In this document: in pieces, positions 10,490 to 20,054 of the stretch | Numbering within the stretch: position 1 is the first letter of the stretch | Layout of the letters: the number at the start of each line of letters is the position of its first letter | Origin: Nicotiana tabacum | Taxonomy: Eukaryota > Streptophyta > Magnoliopsida > Solanales > Solanaceae | NCBI RefSeq assembly: GCF_000715075.1 | Contig: NC_134095.1 | Location: 53,812,419 to 53,876,418, forward strand | DNA length: 64,000 nucleotides | Direction: 5' to 3' | Program-made: the position numbers and the translations under genes | Notes under the pieces: generated by a model | The model's database searches: none | What the model saw: only the letters and a program-made list of their open reading frames with translations | What the model was told of the DNA's origin: nothing

Positions 10490-10813
10490 ATGGACTCGAT
10501 GCTTGAGAAGCTGCTAGACTTGGTTGAGTCATGGGAAGATTCAGGTCAAGAGCAAAGAGGGGAATCCGATGGGCAGATGATGAAGGCCATCATTGCTAGC
10601 CGTCCAAAGTACAAACAGAGTAAGAAAAAAGGTAGCCAGTACCTTGTGAAATGGGAAGGAGAACTGCTTCATAGGGCATCATGGCTAATGGACAAAGATC
10701 TTTGGCGATGCCAAGGCGAGGTGCGCGCATATGTGTCGATGCTTTGTGCCGAGGGTGGCACAAAATTGGGTGGGGGAGAGTGTCATGACCCGCCACATCA
10801 TCATGCCACGTAG
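10490..10813 (+). CDS. Small chromodomain ORF of the mini-element
   Basis: A 107-codon open frame starting 11 nt after the gag stop and ending inside the 3' LTR. Residues about 38-80 contain KGSQYLVKWEGELLHRASWL and DLWRCQGEVRAY, the core of an integrase-linked chromodomain (YLVKW...ASW...LW). No integrase precedes it. It probably survived when the rest of pol was deleted, because it lies next to the polypurine tract. Whether it is translated on its own is unknown. A retained chromodomain could in principle act in targeting, but that is inference. Confidence 0.65.
   Translation: MDSMLEKLLDLVESWEDSGQEQRGESDGQMMKAIIASRPKYKQSKKKGSQYLVKWEGELLHRASWLMDKDLWRCQGEVRAYVSMLCAEGGTKLGGGECHDPPHHHAT
10769..10780 (+). 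other. Polypurine tract of the mini-element
   Basis: GGTGGGGGAGAG lies immediately before the 3' LTR. Confidence 0.75.
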
Positions 10814-11348
10814 GTGCCACTTAGCATATATTTTTGCCATATGGAAGGGCTATATAAGTTAGGGAAAAGATCTTGGTGGAATATTCTAGAACCATGGAGA
10901 ATTTCCTTAGAAAAGTTCAAGATATTTATACTTTTGTAGGAAGGTTCTAGAGAAATATAGAGGTTTCCTTAGGAAGACCTTAGAACCCTATAGAATTGTT
11001 AGGAAAATCCTTCGAAGAATCTAGCTGTGTTGAATATTCTAGAGAAGGGACTTAGTTGTAAAAATGGAAAGACTTGTAGAACAATTATTATTTACATACT
11101 AGCCCCTAGGTGATTAGTATAAATAGGGAGCATTCATTTGTAATTCATTAACCAAGCAAATAATTCAAGTTCTCTCTAATACAAAACTTCCTTTAACAAT
11201 TCTCTTGTGTTCTTTCTTTCATTCTCTTAGCGATCTTGAGTGTAGTAAGGCTGACTTGGCATAGCAAAAATGTGAGCAGGGTGTCCAAGATCGTGAACGA
11301 GTTGTCAAGTGCCACACGTGTACCTAGTTTAAGACTAAGGACGTGACA
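10781..11348 (+). repeat. 3' LTR of the mini-element
   Basis: 568 bp, the same length as the 5' copy. Both heat-shock motifs and the TATA box are conserved. Confidence 0.93.
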
Positions 11349-12184
11349 CAATGCTCTATATAGTTCAATTGCCAGTTATACTTCCACAAATCACTTTACA
11401 ACTTGAACCAATGCTCTTCAATGTTCAAATATCAATATTCTTTCCACAAGGCTTACTCAACAATAGCAATCATCACATTAGGTATGAACAATACAAACAG
11501 AGTTACATTTATCATAACATAAGACTCACGGGCATGCTTGACACCAATGTATAGATACTCGTCACCATGCCTATACGTCGTAGTCAACAAATAACACATA
11601 GAAAATAGGACACAACTCCTAATACCTCAAGCTAAGGTTAGACCAAATACTTACCTCGATGCCACGAACACAACTCAAGCCTCAACTATCGTTTTACCTC
11701 TCGATTCCACCGCCAACTCGCTCGTATCTAGCCACAAGTTACTTAATTATATTAATAAATGCTAAATGAATCAATTTTAATCCATGGAAATAAGTTTTTT
11801 GAAGTTTTTCCCAAAAAGTCAAAAATCGACCCCGGGCCCGCTTGGTCAAACCGAAATTCGGACCAAAACCCGATTACCCATTCACCCCCGTGCCCGAATA
11901 AATAATTAGTTTTGGAATCCGACCTCAATTTGAGGTCTAAATTCCCAAATTTCAATATTCTTAGGTTTTACCCAAAATTCTCAATTCCACCATGAAAACC
12001 CTAGATTCTAGGATGAAATCTTGTAAAAAGAAGTTAAGGAGTAAAGAAAATGAGTTAGAAATCACTTACAAATGTTTCGGAGAAGAAAGGTTGTTTGAAA
12101 AATCGTCTCTTATGTTTTTAGGGTTTTGAAAAGTGAAAATAACTAAAAGTCCCGTTTAAATATACCCCTCCCAAACCCTCTTCG

Positions 12185-12545
12185 CGGACCGCACAAAAAG
12201 AATTGCGGCCGCGGAGCTCACCGCAGAGAATGTTGACTGCTGTGACATAATTTAGTATTTTGGGCATAACTTTCTCTACATATGTCCAAATTGTAATTTC
12301 TTTACCTTTCTGGAAACTAGACACGAAGGGCTACGACTTTTGATTTGAATCATTTCAAAATGCCTTGTAGATCAAACGATATAGGCTCCCGAAATCAGAC
12401 CAGTGCACCTGCGGATTCTTCCTCACCGTGGATCGCACAAAATCGAGTGCGGCCGCAAAGTCCCTCCACCGCGGACCGCAAAAAATCCTTTGCGGCCGCA
12501 AAAGGCCCCTCCGCGGTAGCACAAAATCATTGCGGCTGCACTGGC
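12185..12545. repeat. GC-rich short-palindrome array in Tekay LTR
   Basis: Repeated GCGGCCGC, CGCGGACCGCA and related words alternate with AAAATC/AATTGCGG spacers over about 360 bp. NotI-like GCGGCCGC occurs several times. Most of it is in the block deleted from the left LTR. The open frames here encode only repeat translations. Confidence 0.75.
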
Positions 12546-13283
12546 GGGTTCAGAGATCTGCAACTTCTCTGAACCTGCAACAACTATATTTTAAGCATAA
12601 AACATCCCGGAACCTACCCGAAACTCACCCGAGCCCTCGGGACTTCAAACCAAACATGCATACTAACTCAAAACATCATATGGACCTACTCGTGTGATCA
12701 CATCATCAAAATAACATGTAAAACCATGAGTTAAACCTCAAAACTCAACATTTTCATCAAGAACACTCAAAGTTCATAACTCTTCAACCGGAAGTCCAAC
12801 TCACGTCAAATAAACTCCGTTTTTCACCAAATTTCACAGTTATCTTTTAAAGACTATGACAAGTTTGTACCGGGCTACGGAACCAAAATACGGGCCCGAT
12901 ACCAATGGTTTCAGACATTAATTCTTTTCTTCATTTCTTAGATAATTCAGTAAAACAATTTCTTTCAAAAATTGATTTCTAAGGCTTGGGACCTCGGAAT
13001 TCATTTCCGGGAATACGCTCAAGTCCCATATTTTACTACGGACCTCTCGGGATCGTCGAAATACGGATCCGAATCCGTTTGCTCAAAATATTGACCAAAG
13101 TTAACCATAATCAAATTTTAACTCTAGAAATTTCTATTTGTCATATTTTCACATAGAAGACTTTCCGGATATAGGTCCGGACCACGCACGCAAGTAGAGA
13201 TGAGGTAAAAAGAGAGATTTTAAGGCCTTGGGACACTGAATTTACCTGCAACACAAGTAATGACCTGGGGTTATCACAATTCC

Positions 13284-14771
13284 TCACCTTATTTGTACTA
13301 TCATCTGCAACATTTTTAATAAGTAATACAATCTTAAGATTTTAATTGATGCTTTCCCCTTCCCTACTTCCTCAAAAAAATAGTAGTAGATTTTTCATTG
13401 GGATGATTTTTAATTTATTTATAATGATATTATTTAGTTAAGGAATATAAGGATTTTCTTTTCGTAAGTTTTAAATCTTACTTGTGAAAGAAAAAATCTG
13501 TTCCAAAAGCTTATCCTCCTAATATGGACAAATTTTTTTTCTGAGACATAAGGTACCCATTCTATTTCATAATGTTTTATCGCATTTATTGCTTTATGCT
13601 AGGTAACGGAATAATGGTGATTAGACAGGACATGATGTATCTTCAGCTTGTTCAACACATGACTCTTGATAGGAGGGTGTGAAAATTGAGAATTAGGGTA
13701 AACAGTTAATAGGTAGTTGAGAGTCACTTCTTTCCTTACCCGTAGTATTAGTATTATTCTTATATTTTTTATTCTTATATCTCTATTCATACATGTTATT
13801 TCGATCGCTTCAGTTATTGTACTTTTTTGTTGTTGTAATAATTTGTTGCTACGGCTTCTTTTTTTTTTTCTTCCTTTTCTTGACCCAATAATCTATTGAA
13901 AATAACCTCTCTATCTTCACCAGATAAAAGTAAGGTCTGCATATACACTACTCTTCCGGATCTCACTTACGGAATTACTCTGTGTTTGTTTGTTGTTGAG
14001 AAGGTGATGTTAATTTTTCCTTTTTGTTATCCATTCGGTATCTAGTACCGCTCTCTTTAGAACTTTAGTGCTTAATTATTAAAAAACTAGTGTGTTGCTT
14101 GGGCTTCGCGCAATCATGAAAACAAATTAAAATAAGACTAAATATAAATTCATAAATTTTATAAAAGAAGAATAATCTTTACTTACCAAACATCTTTTCG
14201 TTATTCTAGTATTTTCACGATTTCTTTAACACTATAAATAAAATTATTTATTAGATATGTGAAAAAAATTCTTTGGTCATTGGAGAGATTGTGAACTATT
14301 CGGGAGCTACATATGACCTGTCACAACCAGAACATTCGTCTCAACTTTCTACACCATCTCCTGCTCTCTTAAACTCATGAATAATTATTTCAATGCCCAT
14401 TAATTTTTCTTCCCTCGACAACTTATTTGTTGAATAAAAATGATATCATGAATATACAAAGTTAAGCTAACAAATGGGATATCAACATCTACATTCCACG
14501 TACTGAATATATATGCAGAAGAGTTACCTATAATATTTTCATCACTTTACTTCCTTTTGATATTTAAAAATTCAGCACAAAAGCCTATAACACTTCTTGT
14601 GAGCACATTTCTTAAAACTTGATCAATTGAACATTATCGTTATTGATTCTCACTGTGATTCATGGGGAATTGATAGTTTAAAAAGATTTTAATTCAAAAA
14701 TTCTATTCATTTTTTTCTCCAAAAATTTCTTCCCCAGAAAAATTTCAAGCGTAACAATTCAAAAGCAGATT
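13284..14771. other. AT-rich intergenic DNA with SINE-like repeat
   Basis: About 1.5 kb between the Tekay-type and copia elements. Apart from the SINE-like tail at 13881-14000 I see nothing coding. A hydrophobic-looking open frame at 13717-13899 is a T-rich run preceding that repeat, not a convincing membrane protein. Confidence 0.6.
13881..14000 (+). mobile_element. SINE-like dispersed repeat, 3' part
   Basis: The stretch AACCTCTCTATCTTCACCAG, then AAGTAAGGTCTGCATATACA, ending in GTTTGTTTGTTGTTG, follows the pattern of a very common Solanaceae dispersed repeat with a TTG-rich tail. The T-rich DNA from about 13700 may belong to it. The 5' end and TSD were not found. Family assignment is from memory of the pattern. 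Confidence 0.5.
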
Positions 14772-14776
14772 AGTTT

Positions 14777-15033
14777 TGTTAAATTCCACCATTAATGAGT
14801 GGAAGAAGCTCACGTGTGAAATCGAAGAAGAAGACACAATAGAGGGAAAGTCGGTTATAACAGTTTTTTTTCCAGAAAAAGGTTAGGAAAAATACATAAG
14901 CACCCACCCACCCACCCACCCACACACACACACACACATATATATAGGCTCCTATCTCTACAACTAACTTCTAACACCTCTAACAAAGCTAATACAACTG
15001 TACAAAAATATTAATCACGTGTGTATTTCTACA
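14777..15033 (-). repeat. 3' LTR of the copia element
   Basis: 257 bp. It contains a (CCCA)n(CA)n(TA)n run at 14901-14946. In the first 79 bp it differs from the other LTR at about five positions by eye. Confidence 0.92.
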
Positions 15034-15044
15034 CCCCCTTCAAG
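15034..15044 (-). other. Polypurine tract of the copia element
   Basis: The minus strand reads CTTGAAGGGGG directly before the 3' LTR, the usual copia form. Confidence 0.8.
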
Positions 15045-16600
15045 CTAGGTGTGGTAAAAATGTTTGAAACTCCTAGCTTGGGCATCAAATGATAATGTTG
15101 AGCAGTCCCCAGTCCCTTAGTGAATAAATCGGCTTCTTGTTCTTCTGTTGGCACATATGTAGGACATATCAGCCCTTGCAACACTTTTTCCCTTACGAAA
15201 TGGCAACCTATCTCTATATGATTGGATTGTTGGCTATTTGCATAGCTGCTTTACTATCCGTGTGGAGCTGAATTGGAGTTGAAATATCTATTCCCAGTTC
15301 TTTGAACATTCCTACCAGCCAAATCAGCTCAGAAACAATCAAGGCCATGCTTCTATACTCAAATTCTGCTGAACTTATTGCCACAGTGGTCTACTTCTTA
15401 GATTTCCAAGAGATCAATGATCCACCAAAATTACAAGATATCCAGTGATAGACTTTCTTGAGTTGGGACAGCTTGCCCAGTCTGTATCACGATACGCATT
15501 AAGAGCCATGTTCCCAACTGAATTCATAAAAATCCCCTAGCCAGACTCGTTCTTCACATACTTTACTACTATGTATGATGCTTCCAAGTGATATTGCTTG
15601 GGAGTTTGCATGAATTGACTCAGAGTTTGCACACTATAAGCAATGTCAGGTCTTGTTAAGGTCAGATATAAGAGCTTCCCAATCAATCTCTGATAGCCCC
15701 TCACATCTGTCAGTGTTGGATCATCATCCAAATGGCAATACTCATCATACTCAACAGTTATGAGCCTTTTATTCAACTCCATTGGTGTAATGGCAGTTTT
15801 AGCACCAGATAATCCCAGTTCTGCTATAAGTTCTAAAGCATATTTTCTTTGACATAAAAGAATTCCCTTTCCAGACCTGCATGTTGCAATGCCTAGAAAA
15901 TACTTCAAATTTCCCAAGTCCTTGATCCTGAAAGCTTTGTGCAGTTTATGCTTTACTTCTTGAATTAATGTGATGTCACTCCCAATGATAAGAAGGTCAT
16001 CAACATATACTAGTATGATAACCTGCTATCTATTTTCTTCCTTGATGAACAAAGAATGATCATGTTTGCTCTGAGTGAAACTTGCTTTTAAGAGAGATAC
16101 CGTGAGCTTCAAGTTCCATTGTCTTGAAGCTTGCTTAAGGCCATAAAGGGATTTGAGCAATCTGCAACCCTTAGAATTCTCCCTTGGCTGCTAACACCAG
16201 GCGGTAACTGCATGTAGACTTTTTCTTCAAGGTTACTTTGAAGGAAAGCATTGTAGACATTCATTTGAAATAGCGGCCATTGATATATAGCAGCTAGTGC
16301 AATAACAGTTCTCACTGTAACCATCTTAACTACTGGAGAAAAAGTTTCCTGATAGTCTATCCCTTCTTGTTGGTTGTACCACTTGGCAACAAGCCTTGCT
16401 TTAAATCTCTCAACTTCTGCATTAGATGTGTATTTGATCTTGTATACCCATCCACATCCAATAGGTACTTTACCTTTAGGAATATCTACTATCTTCCAAG
16501 TATTGTTCATAACCAAAGCATCCACTTCTACATTCATTGCTTCAACCCACCTTGGGTCCTTCATGGCTTCTGTGTATGATGCAGGTTCTATTTCCTATGG
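15045..16600 (-). pseudogene. Reverse transcriptase and RNase H of copia element
   Basis: Minus-strand pieces 16109-16564 and 15537-15917 cover the RT, joined by a decayed region. The first has DPRWVEAMNVEVDAL, GCGWVYKIKYT, VERFKARLVAK and IDYQETFSPVVK. QMNVYNAFLQ replaces the usual QMDVYNAFL, so a catalytic Asp is lost. The YVDDLLIIGSD motif lies at about 15985-16005 in a separate frame. The second piece has LGNLKYFLGI, CQRKYALELI and RLIGKLLYLTLTRPDIAYSV. The RNase H remnant follows at 15045-15535 with many stops. Confidence 0.88.
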
Positions 16601-18210
16601 GGTTGCTGTCAAATAAGATTGATAAGTGGTTGATAAAGCACTATAGCTCAGATAGTTGGATATTGGATACATACAAGTGGATGAAGATGCTCTATTGAGT
16701 GGGCAAACATAATCTTTCATCCAAATAGGTAGTTTGGAACCTCTACTGGATCTTCTGAGTTGTGCAACTTGAACATTTTCAGTGACCTCTGCAGTTGGCA
16801 TCTACTTATGATGACCAGCTTCAGCAACTGGTGCCTTCCCAATAGGGTCTTGACCACTTTCTTGTTGTATCAATTCATGGTCATGCACAAAGTTCTGATT
16901 AATAGTGTCATTTTCCTCTTCTGGCATACGAGTTTGTTGTTGATGCAGGGAATGGCCTTCTTCTCTTTGCTTCAGCTCTAAGAACATAGGGGCTTGTTGT
17001 GCATCATCCTTTCCCAGTTGAAAAGGAAAGATGTCCTCCTTAAAAGTAACATCTTTATTGACAAAGAACTTTCTGTGCCTCAGGTCATATAGCTTGTACC
17101 CCTTTTGAGACACTGAATATCCCATATGAACTGCAGTAATAGCTCTAGAAGAGAATTTATCCACCCGCTTAGTTACTGTGGCAAAACACAAACACCCAAT
17201 AGTCCTTAAGTGTGCCATGTTGGGTGGTTTTTTGTGAAGGATCTCATATGGAGACTTCCTTGAAAGAATTGAAGAAGGCAATCGATTGATTAGATATACT
17301 ACAGCTAACACACAATCTCCCTAAAACTGCAAAGGAATAGAGCCTTAAAATCTTAGGGCTCTTGCCACTTCCAAGACATGTCTGTGCTTTCTCTCCACTA
17401 CTCCATTTTGTTGTGGAGTATGTGGACAACTGCTTTGACGCATAATGTCATTATCTGTCAAATAATCCCTGCATTCATGACTAAAAAACTCTGCACCATT
17501 ATCAGTTCTTAACACTTTCACAGTCTTGCCAAACTGTGTATGTACCATTTTAGGGAAATATTTTAACACAACAACAGTGTCACTTTTCAACTTCATTAGA
17601 AAAATCCAAATCATCTTAGAATGATCATCAACAAGAGTCAGAAAATATATGTTTCCATTTTACGTAGACACTTTATATGGACCCCAATTATCCACATGAA
17701 CCAAATGAAAAATGTCTTCAACTCTGTTACTACTCAAGGGAAATGGCTTCCTTGTTTACCTAACTAAAAGACATATAGTACAATTATTGAGTTCACAATC
17801 AGAAAACTTCTTATTCTTAAGGAAATCTAATTGCTTCATGACTCTAACTTGCACATGACCAAGTCTTTTATGCCAAGCAGTGAAGTCTGCTTGTATTTCC
17901 TCTGCCAGACAACTATTGACCCTTTGTGTCATTCTGTTTTTGTTGGATCCTTTTGGAATTAGGATATAGAGGCCACCTTTCTCCTTACCAATCCCCTTCA
18001 CTCTCCCAGTGTATAGGTCTTTTCTATTTTAAGAAAAGGAAAATCTTATTTCCCTAATCATTGTACATTGCAATTTGAATTAGGAGTTGAAAGACACAAA
18101 ATGTTGGGAAACAATTAACTAAGCATTGCAGCTCTTTAGTTAATTTTGACACAGATAACAAGTTGTACTTGAAATCAGGCACACATAATACATCGTGTAT
18201 CTCATCATGA
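16601..18210 (-). pseudogene. Integrase and protease end of copia element
   Basis: Reading the minus strand: the end of the protease region (DVLCVPDFKYNLLSVSKLT) at about 18130-18210; the GAG-pre-integrase zinc finger (HKRLGH...CELNNCTIC) at 17756-18001; the catalytic core with LRTDNGAEFFSHECRDYL and PHTPQQNGVVERKHRH at 17345-17614; and the C-terminal part (RLPSSILSRKSPYEILHKKP, IGCLCFA, GYKLYDL) at 16802-17311. The frames are separated by stops and shifts. The DNA between 17615 and 17755 should hold the first catalytic Asp and is disrupted. The protease half beyond 18210 lies at 41615-41790, across the Ogre insertion. Confidence 0.9.
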
Positions 18211-18802
18211 TTGTTGATACCCAATTTTTCCTTCATATATATTTAAATATGCATACATACTTTCAAAATATTGCATACACACTTACAAACATGCACACAT
18301 ATGTTTTTATAATTTTTAAGGACTTAAAAACTAATTTATTTCTGTATTTTTAATTTATACAAATATTCAATAACTATTCCTCATATTATTCTTTATGAAG
18401 ATTGATTATTTAAATTCATCATTTTATGCCTATGTAAACCCTCAAACATCTTAATTGTGTTTTTATAATCACATTTGCATTTTAGGCTAGAATTATGTAT
18501 TTTTGCAATAATAGCCTATATATATGCAAAATTATATTATCCATATAGAAAATATTTTCTTTTCATATTTTTATAATATTAAGTAAGTATTTTAAAATAT
18601 TTTCGTACAAAAATCACATTTTTATCATTTATAAATTATTTTATAAAATTATTTTACTAAATTAACTGAGTGTTTAAAATATAGCTCTAGAAAAGACCCA
18701 ATTTCAAAATTAACCTAGCCCAATTATTCTCTACCCGTCTGACCCAAACCCAGACCCAAATACCTGGTTAATTTTAACCCGCCCCACGTAACGTTCAATC
18801 CT

Positions 18803-18858
18803 GGCCGTTGATCTTAGAAGATCAACGACCCTAAACCAAACACCCTCTTTTAATATAA
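18803..18858 (+). promoter_or_regulatory. Palindrome plus TATA-like box, Ogre LTR
   Basis: GTTGATCTTAGAAGATCAAC (18807-18826) has 9-bp perfect arms around AG. ATATAA starts 24 nt after its GC-rich shoulder. The same arrangement appears in the other Ogre-type LTR at 52779-52838. Confidence 0.5.
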
Positions 18859-20047
18859 CAAACCCCCTAACCCTACCCATTTCTTCCAAACCTGCCACCC
18901 TCATATGCTCTCATCTCTCACCCTATCTAACCCTAATGCCGTCATCTGTCATCTTGTCCGATTCCGACCTAAAATGAAATCAGCTATGGTGTCCTTTGCA
19001 TTATCAGTCTCTCTTCACCGTTGGTTACTCGTCTATGACCCTATCTAGTTGTTTCCTAAATATGGCAAAGTAAATCTGGCAAAGATCGAGCCAGATCTGG
19101 TTCGAGATCTTTCATGGTTTGGCTATTTCCGTCTATATTCATTCCAATACTTGTGAGTACGAATACATTCGTATTTTAAGGTCTCAAATCTCCGGTTTAA
19201 ACTAGATTTGGTTCAACTTCTATTTATTTTACGAATCTGGCTATCTTTTGGTTGAATCTGTTAAGATCTTCTCCGATTTGAAAAGGTTTCATGTTTGTTT
19301 TTGGTATTGTCTTTCTTTAATTCTTTAGTACTTCCACCTCGATGTCTTCTGATCTTTCCCTATTTTATTCCTAACTAATTTTTGGTTTACCCTAAGATTG
19401 AGGTCTTGATTTCAATGGGTTTTTCTACAAATATGTAGTTTTTAAAACATTTTTATCTCCGAAGTACCTGTTAGGGTTTCCTTATTTATTCTTGTCTATT
19501 GTATGCTTCTATATTTCTGCCTAAAAATCTCTTATAGTCCTGATTGTGTAACTGGTTATTTGCTACTTCTGCCCATTTGCCTCGAATTCTATCGACTAAT
19601 TGATTAATCAATCTTACTTACTTAAATTAGGGTTTGAAATTGGGCTTTCCTTATTAGATTTTACCTTCTTGCCTTATGTGTAACTATTAATTGACACTAC
19701 TAGTCTAATTTCATGCTTTGATTGTCCAAAACTAACTTCTAATTAATTTTGGAATTGATTCTTGCCTTATTTAGCCTAGCCCCTTAATTACTGGTTGATA
19801 CCATGCATAACTTTCCTGAAAGTAAGTGATACTAGTCTGATTTTGTGGCTAATTTATTCATGACTGCTTCCACTTGATAGATTGTCTGATTATTTCTTAC
19901 CTTATTAACCTGGTTTTGATTTGCTAAGGGATTTCGTGTGAGACTTCCCTAAATTAAGTACCATCTATGGGATTCTAGCCCCTTAATGGAGCCATGACTG
20001 ATGGTTAATTGATTTCCATACCTTATGTGTCCTACTCTATTGCATAC

Positions 20048-20054
20048 TATAAAA
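20048..20054 (+). promoter_or_regulatory. Second TATA box of Ogre 5' LTR
   Basis: TATAAAA followed by CCCTCTTTG, 1836 bp into the LTR. It is conserved in the 3' LTR at 38817-38823. Confidence 0.55.

Larger units (their letters stand above)
8980..11348 (+). mobile_element. Non-autonomous LTR element with gag and chromodomain only
   Basis: Two direct LTRs of 568 bp (8980-9547 and 10781-11348) flank a 1233-bp interior. The TSD is CAAT or ACAAT (8975-8979 and 11348-11352; one A is shared with the LTR end). Comparison with the uninterrupted LTR near 2535 shows the clean empty site. A perfect initiator-Met primer site and a G-rich polypurine tract are in the right places. The interior holds a shortened gag with a zinc knuckle and a separate chromodomain ORF. 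Protease, RT, RNase H and integrase core are absent. The parts resemble a Galadriel-type chromovirus that lost pol. The two LTRs differ at about 24 positions by eye with no length change, making this one of the youngest insertions here. Confidence 0.9.
1262..13278 (-). mobile_element. Tekay/Del-type Ty3 chromovirus, decayed, with nested insertion
   Basis: A complete LTR retrotransposon on the minus strand, flanked by the 5-bp TSD ATTCC at 1257-1261 and 13279-13283. Both LTR copies have TG...CA ends. Reading the minus strand from right to left the order is 5' LTR, initiator-Met primer site, gag, protease, RT, RNase H, integrase, chromodomain, polypurine tract, 3' LTR. The protease, RT and integrase motifs and a chromodomain next to the 3' LTR fit the Tekay/Del clade. 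The ORFs are broken by many stops and frameshifts. The span of 12.0 kb includes a 2.37-kb element (8980-11348) nested in the 5' LTR. Confidence 0.92.
7798..13278 (-). repeat. 5' LTR of the Tekay-type element (interrupted)
   Basis: On the plus strand it begins TGTCACGACCCGG and ends GGGTTATCACA. After removing the 2369-bp insertion at 8980-11348 it is about 3.1 kb, roughly 1 kb longer than the left copy because the left one has lost two blocks. It carries a shorter version of the 58-bp tandem array (about 8515-8790) and a GC-rich short-palindrome array (about 12185-12545). Several short frames here (for example 12345-12697) come from the repeats and are not genes. Confidence 0.88.

Noticed and set aside
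12345..12697. Arg/Ser-rich ORFs in the Tekay LTR
   Set aside because: They arise from the GC-rich palindrome array and overlap in two frames.
13717..13899. Hydrophobic 60-residue ORF resembling a membrane peptide
   Set aside because: It lies in T-rich DNA leading into a SINE-like repeat, with no homology or promoter context.
14040..14130. Possible transposon end (AAAAACTAGTGTGTTGCTTG)
   Set aside because: It resembles sequence seen at the edge of some plant repeats, but I could find no matching end or TSD.
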